A stretch of DNA of 64,000 bases from Odiellus spinosus (taxonomy: Eukaryota > Arthropoda > Arachnida > Opiliones > Phalangiidae). The stretch is taken from NCBI GenBank assembly GCA_963920705.1, contig CAWUCO010000066.1, forward strand, positions 355,501 to 419,500, written 5' to 3'. The position numbers were made by a program, and so were the translations under genes. Under the pieces are notes generated by a model. It ran no database searches, was not told where the DNA came from, and worked only from the letters and a program-made list of their open reading frames with translations. Position 1 is the first letter of the stretch; each line of letters opens with the position of its first letter. Shown piece by piece: positions 49,021 to 62,700 of the stretch.

Positions 49021-50213
49021 AGAGTTTTGGAAAATCCGTTGAAAAACATGGAAAATATGGACAATTCAAAAAGCATCTAATATCAAAAAGCGAATTTTTA
49101 AAATCTGAAATTTGACTATTTTGATATTCTATGATTTCTTGAATTGGTCATATTTTTCTTGTTTTTCAACGGATTTTTGAAAACTCTTATTATTTAGACT
49201 GTCCATTAATTGCTCTTTCGAATGACTTTGGTTTTGTCTAAATTGCAAAATTGTGACAATTATAAAATTGGTTAAAATTAAGCAAAAACATTTAAAAATC
49301 CAAGATTATTGGATTCAAATGGACACAAAACTTTTGATTTTTAAGCGATTTAGACAAAATTAAGACCACTCGAAAGAGCAAATATTGGTCTATCTAAAAA
49401 CAAGAGTTTTGGAAAATCCGTTGAAAAACATGGAAAATATAGCCAATTCAAAAAACATCTAATATCAAAAAGCGAATTTTTAAAATCTGAAATTTGACTA
49501 TTTTGATATTGTATGGTTTATGGAATTGGCCATATTTTTCTTGTTTTTCAACGGATTTTTGAAAACTCTTATTATTTAGACTGTCCATTAATTGCTCTTT
49601 CGAATGACTTTGGTTTTGTCAAAATTGCAAAATTGTGACAAATATAAAATTGGTTAAAATTAAGCAAAAACGCTTAAAAATCCAAGATTATTGGATTCAA
49701 ATGGACACAAAACTTTTGATTTTTAAGCGATTTAGACAAAATTAAGACCACTCGAAAGAGCAAATATTGGTCTATCTAAAAAACAAGAGTTTTGGAAAAT
49801 CCGTTGAAAAACATGGAAAATATAGCCAATTCAAAAAACATCTAATATCAAAAAGCGAATTTTTAAAATCTGAAATTTGACTATTTTGATATTGTATGGT
49901 TTATTGAATTGGCCATATTTTTCTTGTTTTTCAACGGATTTTTGAAAACTCTTATTATTTAGACTGTCCATTAATTGCTCTTTCGAATGACTTTGGTTTT
50001 GTCTAAATTGCAAAATTGTGACCAATATAAAATTGGTTAAAATTAAGCAAAAACGCTTAAAAATCCAAGATTATTGGATTCAAATGGACACAAAACTTTT
50101 GATTTTTAAGCGATTTAGACAAAATTAAGACTACTCGAAAGAGCAAATATTGGTCTATCTAAAAAACAAGAGTTTTGGAAAATCCGTTGAAAAACATGGA
50201 AAATATAGCCAAT

Positions 50214-53200
50214 TCAAAAAACATCTAATATCAAAAAGCGAATTTTTAAAATCTGAAATTTGACTATTTTGATATTGTATGGTTTATTGAATTGGCCATA
50301 TTTTTCTTGTTTTTCAACGGATTTTTGAAAACTCTTATTATTTAGACTGTCCATTAATTGCTCTTTCGAATGACTTTGGTTTTGTCTAAATTGCAAAATT
50401 GTGACAATTTTAAAATTGGTTAAAAATAAGCAAAAACACTTAAAAATCCAAGATTATTGGATTCAAATGGACACAAAACTTTTGATTTTTAAGCGATTTA
50501 GAGAAAATTAAGACCACTCGAAAGAGCAAATATTGGTCTATCTAAAAACAAGAGTTTTGGAAAATCCGTTGAAAAACATGGAAAATATGGACAATTCAAA
50601 AAGCATCTAATATCAAAAAGCGAATTTTTAAAATCTGAAATTTGACTATTTTGATATTCTTTGATTTCTTGAATTGGCCATATTTTTCTTGTTTTTCAAC
50701 GGATTTTTGAAAACTCTTATTATTTAGACTGTCCATTAATTGCTCTTTCGAATGACTTTGGTTTTGTCTAAATTGCAAAATTGTGACCAATATAAAATTG
50801 GTTAAAATTAAGCAAAAACGCTTAAAAATCCAAGATTATTGGATTCAAATGGACACAAAACTTTTGATTTTTAAGCGATTTAGACAAAATTAAGACTACT
50901 CGAAAGAGCAAATATTGGTCTATCTAAAAAACAAGTGTTTTGGAAAATCCGTTGAAAAACATGGAAAATATAGCCAATTCAAAAAACATCTAATATCAAA
51001 AAGCGAATTTTTAAAATCTGAAATTTGACTATTTTGATATTCTATGATTTCTTGAATTGGCCATATTTTTCTTGTTTTTCAACGGATTTTTGAAAACTCT
51101 TATTATTTAGACTGTCCATTAATTGCTCTTTCGAATGACTTTGGTTTTGTCTAAATTGCAAAATTGTGACCAATATAAAATTGGTTAAAATTAAGCAAAA
51201 ACGCTTAAAAATCCAAGATTATTGGATTCAAATGGACACAAAACTTTTGATTTTTAAGCGATTTAGACAAAATTAAGACTACTCGAAAGAGCAAATATTG
51301 GTCTATCTAAAAAACAAGAGTTTTGGAAAATCCGTTGAAAAACATGGAAAATATAGCCAATTCAAAAAACATCTAATATCAAAAAGCGAATTTTTAAAAT
51401 CTGAAATTTGACTATTTTGATATTGTATGGTTTATTGAATTGGCCATATTTTTCTTGTTTTTCAACGGATTTTTGAAAACTCTTATTATTTAGACTGTCC
51501 ATTAATTGCTCTTTCGAATGACTTTGGTTTTGTCTAAATTGCAAAATTGTGACAATTTTAAAATTGGTTAAAAATAAGCAAAAACACTTAAAAATCCAAG
51601 ATTATTGGATTCAAATGGACACAAAACTTTTGATTTTTAAGCGATTTAGACAAAATTAAGACCACTCGAAAGAGCAAATATTGGTCTATCTAAAAACAAG
51701 AGTTTTGGAAAATCCGTTGAAAAACATGGAAAATATGGACAATTCAAAAAGCATCTAATATCAAAAAGCGAATTTTTAAAATCTGAAATTTGACTATTTT
51801 GATATTCTTTGATTTCTTGAATTGGCCATATTTTTCTTGTTTTTCAACGGATTTTTGAAAACTCTTATTATTTAGACTGTCCATTAATTGCTCTTTCGAA
51901 TGACTTTGGTTTTGTCTAAATTGCAAAATTGTGACCAATATAAAATTGGTTAAAATTAAGCAAAAACGCTTAAAAATCCAAGATTATTGGATTCAAATGG
52001 ACACAAAACTTTTGATTTTTAAGCGATTTAGACAAAATTAAGACTACTCGAAAGAGCAAATATTGGTCTATCTAAAAAACAAGAGTTTTGGAAAATCCGT
52101 TGAAAAACATGGAAAATATAGCCAATTCAAAAAACATCTAATATCAAAAAGCGAATTTTTAAAATCTGAAATTTGACTATTTTGATATTGTATGGTTTAT
52201 TGAATTGGCCATATTTTTCTTGTTTTTCAACGGATTTTTGAAAACTCTTATTATTTAGACTGTCCATTAATTGCTCTTTCGAATGACTTTGGTTTTGTCT
52301 AAATTGCAAAATTGTGACCAATATAAATTTGGTTAAAATTAAGCAAAAACGCTTAAAAATCCAAGATTATTGGATTCAAATGGACACAAAACTTTTGATT
52401 TTTAAGCGATTTAGACAAAATTAAGACTACTCGAAAGAGCAAATATTGGTCTATCTAAAAAACAAGAGTTTTGGAAAATCCGTTGAAAAACATGGAAAAT
52501 ATAGCCAATTCAAAAAACATCTAATATCAAAAAGCGAATTTTTAAAATCTGAAATTTGACTATTTTGATATTGTATGGTTTATTGAATTGGCCATATTTT
52601 TCTTGTTTTTCAACGGATTTTTGAAAACTCTTATTATTTAGACTGTCCATTAATTGCTCTTTCGAATGACTTTGGTTTTGTCTAAATTGCAAAATTGTGA
52701 CAATTATAAAATTGGTTAAAATTAAGCAAAAACACTTAAAAATCCAAGATTATTGGATTCAAATGGACACAAAACTTTTGATTTTTAAGCGATTTAGACA
52801 AAATTAGACCACTCGAAAGAGCAAATATTGGTCTATCTAAAAAACATGAGTTTTGGAAAATCCCTTGAAAAACATGGAAAATATGGACAATTCAAAAAAC
52901 ATCTAATATCAAAAAGCGAATTTTTAAAATCTGAAATTTGACTATTTTGATATTGTATGGTTTATTGAATTGGCCATATTTTTCTTGTTTTTCAACGGAT
53001 TTTTGAAAACTCTTGTTATTTAGACTGTCCATTAATTGCTCTTTCGAATGACTTTGGTTTTGTCTAAATTGCAAAATTGTGACCAATATAAAATTGGTTA
53101 AAATTAAGCAAAAACGCTTAAAAATCCAAGATTATTGGATTCAAATGGACACAAAACTTTTGATTTTTAAGCGATTTAGACAAAATTAAGACTACTCGAA

Positions 53201-54040
53201 AGAGCAAATATTGGTCTATCTAAAAAACAAGAGTTTTGGAAAATCCGTTGAAAAACATGGAAAATATAGCCAATTCAAAAAACATCTAATATCAAAAAGC
53301 GAATTTTTAAAATCTGAAATTTGACTATTTTGATATTGTATGGTTTATTGAATTGGCCATATTTTTCTTGTTTTTCAACGGATTTTTGAAAACTCTTATT
53401 ATTTAGACTGTCCATTAATTGCTCTTTCGAATGACTTTGGTTTTGTCTAAATTGCAAAATTGTGACCAATATAAAATTGGTTAAAATTAAGCAAAAACGC
53501 TTAAAAATCCAAGATTATTGGATTCAAATGGACACAAAACTTTTGATTTTTAAGCGATTTAGACAAAATTAAGACTACTCGAAAGAGCAAATATTGGTCT
53601 ATCTAAAAAACAAGAGTTTTGGAAAATCCGTTGAAAAACATGGAAAATATAGCCAATTCAAAAAACATCTAATATCAAAAAGCGAATTTTTAAAATCTGA
53701 AATTTGACTATTTTGATATTGTATGGTTTATTGAATTGGCCATATTTTTCTTGTTTTTCAACGGATTTTTGAAAACTCTTATTATTTAGACTGTCCATTA
53801 ATTGCTCTTTCGAATGACTTTGGTTTTGTCTAAATTGCAAAATTGTGACAATTATAAAATTGGTTAAAATTAAGCAAAAACACTTAAAAATCCAAGATTA
53901 TTGGATTCAAATGGACACAAAACTTTTGATTTTTAAGCGATTTAGACAAAATTAGACCACTCGAAAGAGCAAATATTGGTCTATCTAAAAAACATGAGTT
54001 TTGGAAAATCCCTTGAAAAACATGGAAAATATGGACAATT
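50214..54040 (-). repeat. Higher-order repeats, 3-mer (1148 bp) in two runs
   Basis: A monomer with TTCTTTGATTTC near 50658 recurs near 51806, and its neighbour with ACAATTTTAAAATTGGTTAA near 50403 recurs near 51551, both 1148 bp apart. Next to this, the AATTAGACC/ACATGAG/TCCCTTG monomer near 52815 recurs near 53955-53963, again about 1148 bp apart, with matching flanks. Confidence 0.8.
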
Positions 54041-56720
54041 CAAAAAACATCTAATATCAAAAAGCGAATTTTTAAAATCTGAAATTTGACTATTTTGATA
54101 TTGTATGGTTTATTGAATTGGCCATATTTTTCTTGTTTTTCAACGGATTTTTGAAAACTCTTATTATTTAGACTGTCCATTAATTGCTCTTTCGAATGAC
54201 TTTGGTTTTGTCTAAATTGCAAAATTGTGACCAATATAAAATTGGTTAAAATTAAGCAAAAACGCTTAAAAATCCAAGATTATTGGATTCAAATGGACAC
54301 AAAACTTTTGATTTTTAAGCGATTTAGACAAAATTAAGACTACTCGAAAGAGCAAATATTGGTCTATCTAAAAAACAAGAGTTTTGGAAAATCCGTTGAA
54401 AAACATGGAAAATATAGCCAATTCAAAAAACATCTAATATCAAAAAGCGAATTTTTAAAATCTGAAATTTGACTATTTTGATATTGTATGGTTTATTGAA
54501 TTGGCCATATTTTTCTTGTTTTTCAACGGATTTTTGAAAACTCTTATTATTTAGACTGTCCATTAATTGCTCTTTCGAATGACTTTGGTTTTGTCTAAAT
54601 TGCAAAATTGTGACAAATATAAAATTGGTTAAAATTAAGCAAAAACACTTAAAAATCCAAGATTATTGGATTAAATGGCCACAAAACTTTTGATTTTTAA
54701 GCGATTTAGACAAAATTAAGACCACTCGAAAGAGCAAATATTGGTCTATCTAAAAAACAAGAATTTTGGAAAATCCGTTGAAAAACATGGAAAATATGGA
54801 CAATTCAAAAAGCATCTAATATCAAAAAGCGAATTTTTAAAATCTGAAATTTGACTATTTTGATATTGTATGATTTCTTGAATTGGCCATATTTTTCTTG
54901 TTTTTCAACGGATTTTTGAAAACTCTTGTTATTTAGACTGTCCATTAATTGCTCTTTCGAATGACTTTGGTTTTGTCTAAATTGCAAAATTGTGACCAAT
55001 ATAAAATTGGTTAAAATTAAGCAAAAACGCTTAAAAATCCAAGATTATTGGATTCAAATGGACACAAAACTTTTGATTTTTAAGCGATTTAGACAAAATT
55101 AAGACTACTCGAAAGAGCAAATATTGGTCTATCTAAAAAACAAGAGTTTTGGAAAATCCGTTGAAAAACATGGAAAATATAGCCAATTCAAAAAACATCT
55201 AATATCAAAAAGCGAATTTTTAAAATCTGAAATTTGACTATTTTGATATTGTATGGTTTATTGAATTGGCCATATTTTTCTTGTTTTTCAACGGATTTTT
55301 GAAAACTCTTATTATTTAGACTGTCCATTAATTGCTCTTTCGAATGACTTTGGTTTTGTCTAAATTGCAAAATTGTGACAATTATAAAATTGGTTAAAAT
55401 TAAGCAAAAACACTTAAAAATCCAAGATTATTGGATTCAAATGGACACAAAACTTTTGATTTTTAAGCGATTTAGACAAAATTAGACCACTCGAAAGAGC
55501 AAATATTGGTCTATCTAAAAAACATGAGTTTTGGAAAATCCCTTGAAAAACATGGAAAATATGGACAATTCAAAAAACATCTAATATCAAAAAGCGAATT
55601 TTTAAAATCTGAAATTTGACTATTTTGATATTGTATGGTTTATTGAATTGGCCATATTTTTCTTGTTTTTCAACGGATTTTTGAAAACTCTTATTATTTA
55701 GACTGTCCATTAATTGCTCTTTCGAATGACTTTGGTTTTGTCTAAATTGCAAAATTGTGACCAATATAAAATTGGTTAAAATTAAGCAAAAACGCTTAAA
55801 AATCCAAGATTATTGGATTCAAATGGACACAAAACTTTTGATTTTTAAGCGATTTAGACAAAATTAAGACTACTCGAAAGAGCAAATATTGGTCTATCTA
55901 AAAAACAAGAGTTTTGGAAAATCCGTTGAAAAACATGGAAAATATAGCCAATTCAAAAAACATCTAATATCAAAAAGCGAATTTTTAAAATCTGAAATTT
56001 GACTATTTTGATATTGTATGGTTTATTGAATTGGCCATATTTTTCTTGTTTTTCAACGGATTTTTGAAAACTCTTATTATTTAGACTGTCCATTAATTGC
56101 TCTTTCGAATGACTTTGGTTTTGTCTAAATTGCAAAATTGTGACAAATATAAAATTGGTTAAAATTAAGCAAAAACACTTAAAAATCCAAGATTATTGGA
56201 TTAAATGGCCACAAAACTTTTGATTTTTAAGCGATTTAGACAAAATTAAGACCACTCGAAAGAGCAAATATTGGTCTATCTAAAAAACAAGAATTTTGGA
56301 AAATCCGTTGAAAAACATGGAAAATATGGACAATTCAAAAAGCATCTAATATCAAAAAGCGAATTTTTAAAATCTGAAATTTGACTATTTTGATATTGTA
56401 TGATTTCTTGAATTGGCCATATTTTTCTTGTTTTTCAACGGATTTTTGAAAACTCTTGTTATTTAGACTGTCCATTAATTGCTCTTTCGAATGACTTTGG
56501 TTTTGTCTAAATTGCAAAATTGTGACCAATATAAAATTGGTTAAAATTAAGCAAAAACGCTTAAAAATCCAAGATTATTGGATTCAAATGGACACAAAAC
56601 TTTTGATTTTTAAGCGATTTAGACAAAATTAAGACTACTCGAAAGAGCAAATATTGGTCTATCTAAAAAACAAGAGTTTTGGAAAATCCGTTGAAAAACA
56701 TGGAAAATATAGCCAATTCA
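53658..56720 (-). repeat. Higher-order repeat, 4-mer (1530 bp, two copies)
   Basis: Four monomer types in the same order start near 53658 and 55188. Markers 1530 bp apart include the ACATGAG monomer near 53992 and 55524, TGGATTAAATGGCCAC near 54668 and 56198, and ACAAGAATTTTGG near 54757 and 56287. Few or no substitutions are visible between the copies. Confidence 0.85.
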
Positions 56721-59700
56721 AAAAACATCTAATATCAAAAAGCGAATTTTTAAAATCTAAAATTTGACTATTTTGATATTGTATGGTTTATTGAATTGGC
56801 CATATTTTTCTTGTTTTTCAACGGATTTTTGAAAACTCTTATTATTTAGACTGTCCATTAATTGCTCTTTCGAATGACTTTGGTTTTGTCTAAATTGCAA
56901 AATTGTGACCAATATAAAATTGGTTAAAATTAAGCAAAAACGCTTAAAAATCCAAGATTATTGGATTCAAATGGACACAAAACTTTTGATTTTTAAGCGA
57001 TTTAGACAAAATTAAGACTACTCGAAAGAGCAAATATTGGTCTATCTAAAAAACAAGAGTTTTGGAAAATCCGTTGAAAAACATGGAAAATATAGCCAAT
57101 TCAAAAAACATCTAATATCAAAAAGCGAATTTTTAAAATCTGAAATTTGACTATTTTGATATTGTATGGTTTATTGAATTGGCCATATTTTTCTTGTTTT
57201 TCAACGGATTTTTGAAAACTCTTATTATTTAGACTGTCCATTAATTGCTCTTTCGAATGACTTTGGTTTTGTCTAAATTGCAAAATTGTGACAAATATAA
57301 AATTGGTTAAAATTAAGCAAAAACACTTAAAAATCCAAGATTATTGGATTAAAATGGCCACAAAACTTTTGATTTTTAAGCGATTTAGACAAAATTAAGA
57401 CCACTCGAAAGAGCAAATATTGGTCTATCTAAAAAACAAGAATTTTGGAAAATCCGTTGAAAAACATGGAAAATATGGACAATTCAAAAAGCATCTAATA
57501 TCAAAAAGCGAATTTTTAAAATCTGAAATTTGACTATTTTGATATTGTATGATTTCTTGAATTGGCCATATTTTTCTTGTTTTTCAACGGATTTTTGAAA
57601 ACTCTTGTTATTTAGACTGTCCATTAATTGCTCTTTCGAATGACTTTGGTTTTGTCTAAATTGCAAAATTGTGACAAATATAAAATTGGTTAAAATAAAG
57701 CAAAAACACTTAAAAATCCAAGATTATTGGATTCAAATGGACACAAAACTTTTGATTTTTAAGCGATTTAAACAAAATTAAGACCACTCGAAAGAGCAAA
57801 TATTGGTCTATCTAAAAAAGAAGAGTTTTGGAAAATCCGTTGAAAAACATGGAAAATATTGCCAATTCAAAAAACATCTAATATCAAAAAGCGAATTTTT
57901 AAAATCTGAAATTTGACTATTTTGATATTGTATGGTTTATTGAATTGGCCATATTTTTCTTGTTTTTCAACGGATTTTTGAAAACTCTTATTATTTAGAC
58001 TGTCCATTAATTGCTCTTTCGAATGACTTTGGTTTTGTCTAAATTGCAAAATTGTGACAATTATAAAATTGGTTAAAATTAAGCAAAAACACTTAAAAAT
58101 CCAAGATTATTGGATTCAAATGGACACAAAACTTTTGATTTTTAAGCGATTTAGACAAAATTAGACCACTCGAAAGAGCAAATATTGGTCTATCTAAAAA
58201 ACATGAGTTTTGGAAAATCCCTTGAAAAACATAGAAAATATGGACAATTCAAAAAACATCTAATATCAAAAAGCGAATTTTTAAAATCTGAAATTTGACT
58301 ATTTTGATATTGTATGGTTTATTGAATTGGCCATATTTTTCTTGTTTTTCAACGGATTTTTGAAAACTCTTATTATTTAGACTGTCCATTAATTGCTCTT
58401 TCGAATGACTTTGGTTTTGTCTAAATTGCAAAATTGTGACCAATATAAAATTGGTTAAAATTAAGCAAAAACGCTTAAAAATCCAAGATTATTGGATTCA
58501 AATGGACACAAAACTTTTGATTTTTAAGCGATTTAGACAAAATTAAGACTACTCGAAAGAGCAAATATTGGTCTATCTAAAAAACATGAGTTTTGGAAAA
58601 TCCCTTGAAAAACATGGAAAATATGGACAATTCAAAAAACATCTAATATCAAAAAGCGAATTTTTAAAATCTGAAATTTGACTATTTTGATATTGTATGG
58701 TTTATTGAATTGGCCATATTTTTCTTGTTTTTCAACGGATTTTTGAAAACTCTTATTATTTAGACTGTCCATTAATTGCTCTTTCGAATGACTTTGGTTT
58801 TGTCTAAATTGCAAAATTGTGACCAATATAAAATTGGTTAAAATTAAGCAAAAACGCTTAAAAATCCAAGATTATTGGATTCAAATGGACACAAAACTTT
58901 TGATTTTTAAGCGATTTAGACAAAATTAAGACTACTCGAAAGAGCAAATATTGGTCTATCTAAAAAACAAGAGTTTTGGAAAATCCGTTGAAAAACATAG
59001 AAAATATTGCCAATTCAAAAAACATCTAATATCAAAAAGCGAATTTTTAAAATCTGAAATTTGACTATTTTGATATTGTATGGTTTATTGAATTGGCCAT
59101 ATTTTTCTTGTTTTTCAACGGATTTTTGAAAACTCTTATTATTTAGACTGTCCATTAATTGCTCTTTCGAATGACTTTGGTTTTGTCTAAATTGCAAAAT
59201 TGTGACAAATATAAAATTGGTTAAAATTAAGCAAAAACACTTAAAAATCCAAGATTATTGGATTAAATGGCCACAAAACTTTTGATTTTTAAGCGATTTA
59301 GACAAAATTAAGACCACTCGAAAGAGCAAATATTGGTCTATCTAAAAAACAAGAATTTTGGAAAATCCGTTGAAAAACATGGAAAATATGGACAATTCAA
59401 AAAGCATCTAATATCAAAAAGCGAATTTTTAAAATCTGAAATTTGACTATTTTGATATTGTATGATTTCTTGAATTGGCCATATTTTTCTTGTTTTTCAA
59501 CGGATTTTTGAAAACTCTTGTTATTTAGACTGTCCATTAATTGCTCTTTCGAATGACTTTGGTTTTGTCTAAATTGCAAAATTGTGACCAATATAAAATT
59601 GGTTAAAATTAAGCAAAAACGCTTAAAAATCCAAGATTATTGGATTCAAATGGACACAAAACTTTTGATTTTTAAGCGATTTAGACAAAATTAAGACTAC

Positions 59701-62700
59701 TCGAAAGAGCAAATATTGGTCTATCTAAAAAACAAGAGTTTTGGAAAATCCGTTGAAAAACATGGAAAATATAGCCAATTCAAAAAACATCTAATATCAA
59801 AAAGCGAATTTTTAAAATCTGAAATTTGACTATTTTGATATTGTATGGTTTATTGAATTGGCCATATTTTTCTTGTTTTTCAACGGATTTTTGAAAACTC
59901 TTATTATTTAGACTGTCCATTAATTGCTCTTTCGAATGACTTTGGTTTTGTCTAAATTGCAAAATTGTGACCAATATAAAATTGGTTAAAATTAAGCAAA
60001 AACGCTTAAAAATCCAAGATTATTGGATTCAAATGGACACAAAACTTTTGATTTTTAAGCGATTTAGACAAAATTAAGACTACTCGAAAGAGCAAATATT
60101 GGTCTATCTAAAAAACAAGAGTTTTGGAAAATCCGTTGAAAAACATGGAAAATATGGACAATTCAAAAAGCATCTAATATCAAAAAGCGAATTTTTAAAA
60201 TCTGAAATTTGACTATTTTGATATTGTATGATTTCTTGAATTGGCCATATTTTTCTTGTTTTTCAACGGATTTTTGAAAACTCTTGTTATTTAGACTGTC
60301 CATTAATTGCTCTTTCGAATGACTTTGGTTTTGTCTAAATTGCAAAATTGTGACAAATATAAAATTGGTTAAAATAAAGCAAAAACACTTAAAAATCCAA
60401 GATTATTGGATTCAAATGGACACAAAACTTTTGATTTTTAAGCGATTTAGACAAAATTAAGACCACTCGAAAGAGCAAATATTGGTCTATCTAAAAAAGA
60501 AGAGTTTTGGAAAATCCGTTGAAAAACATGGAAAATATGGACAATTCAAAAAACATCTAATATCAAAAAGCGAATTTTTAAAATCTGAAATTTGACTATT
60601 TTGATATTGTATGATTTCTTGAATTGGCCATATTTTTCTTGTTTTTCAACGGATTTTTGAAAACTCTTGTTATTTAGACTGTCCATTAATTGCTCTTTCG
60701 AATGACTTTGGTTTTGTCTAAATTGCAAAATTGTGACCAATATAAAATTGGTTAAAATTAAGCAAAAACGCTTAAAAATCCAAGATTATTGGATTCAAAT
60801 GGACACAAAACTTTTGATTTTTAAGCGATTTAGACAAAATTAAGACTACTCGAAAGAGCAAATATTGGTCTATCTAAAAAACAAGAGTTTTGGAAAATCC
60901 GTTGAAAAACATGGAAAATATAGCCAATTCAAAAAACATCTAATATCAAAAAGCGAATTATTAAAATCTAAAATTTGACTATTTTGATATTGTATGGTTT
61001 ATTGAATTGGCCATATTTTTCTTGTTTTTCAACGGATTTTTGAAAACTCTTATTATTTAGACTGTCCATTAATTGCTCTTTCGAATGACTTTGGTTTTGT
61101 CTAAATTGCAAAATTGTGACCAATATAAAATTGGTTAAAATTAAGCAAAAACGCTTAAAAATCCAAGATTATTGGATTCAAATGGACACAAAACTTTTGA
61201 TTTTTAAGCGATTTAGACAAAATTAAGACTACTCGAAAGAGCAAATATTGGTCTATCTAAAAAACAAGAGTTTTGGAAAATCCGTTGAAAAACATGGAAA
61301 ATATAGCCAATTCAAAAAACATCTAATATCAAAAAGCGAATTTTTAAAATCTGAAATTTGACTATTTTGATATTGTATGGTTTATTGAATTGGCCATATT
61401 TTTCTTGTTTTTCAACGGATTTTTGAAAACTCTTATTATTTAGACTGTCCATTAATTGCTCTTTCGAATGACTTTGGTTTTGTCTAAATTGCAAAATTGT
61501 GACAAATATAAAATTGGTTAAAATTAAGCAAAAACACTTAAAAATCCAAGATTATTGGATTAAAATGGCCACAAAACTTTTGATTTTTAAGCGATTTAGA
61601 CAAAGTTAAGACCACTCGAAAGAGCAAATATTGGTCTATCTAAAAAACAAGAATTTTGGAAAATCCGTTGAAAAACATGGAAAATATGGACAATTCAAAA
61701 AGCATCTAATATCAAAAAGCGAATTTTTAAAATCTGAAATTTGACTATTTTGATATTGTATGATTTCTTGAATTGGCCATATTTTTCTTGTTTTTCAACG
61801 GATTTTTGAAAACTCTTGTTATTTAGACTGTCCATTAATTGCTCTTTCGAATGACTTTGGTTTTGTCTAAATTGCAAAATTGTGACAAATATAAAATTGG
61901 TTAAAATAAAGCAAAAACACTTAAAAATCCAAGATTATTGGATTCAAATGGACACAAAACTTTTGATTTTTAAGCGATTTAGACAAAATTAAGACCACTC
62001 GAAAGAGCAAATATTGGTCTATCTAAAAAAGAAGAGTTTTGGAAAATCCGTTGAAAAACATGGAAAATATTGCCAATTCAAAAAACATCTAATATCAAAA
62101 AGCGAATTTTTAAAATCTGAAATTTGACTATTTTGATATTGTATGGTTTATTGAATTGGCCATATTTTTCTTGTTTTTCAACGGATTTTTGAAAACTCTT
62201 ATTATTTAGACTGTCCATTAATTGCTCTTTCGAATGACTTTGGTTTTGTCTAAATTGCAAAATTGTGACAATTATAAAATTGGTTAAAATTAAACAAAAA
62301 CACTTAAAAATCCAAGATTATTGGATTCAAATGGACACAAAACTTTTGATTTTTAAGCGATTTAGACAAAATTAGACCACTCGAAAGAGCAAATATTGGT
62401 CTATCTAAAAAACATGAGTTTTGGAAAATCCCTTGAAAAACATAGAAAATATGGACAATTCAAAAAACATCTAATATCAAAAAGCGAATTTTTAAAATCT
62501 GAAATTTGACTATTTTGATATTGTATGGTTTATTGAATTGGATATATTTTTCTTGTTTTTCAACGGATTTTTGAAAACTCTTATTATTTAGACTGTCCAT
62601 TAATTGCTCTTTCGAATGACTTTGGTTTTGTCTAAATTGCAAAATTGTGACCAATATAAAATTGGTTAAAATTAAGCAAAAACGCTTAAAAATCCAAGAT

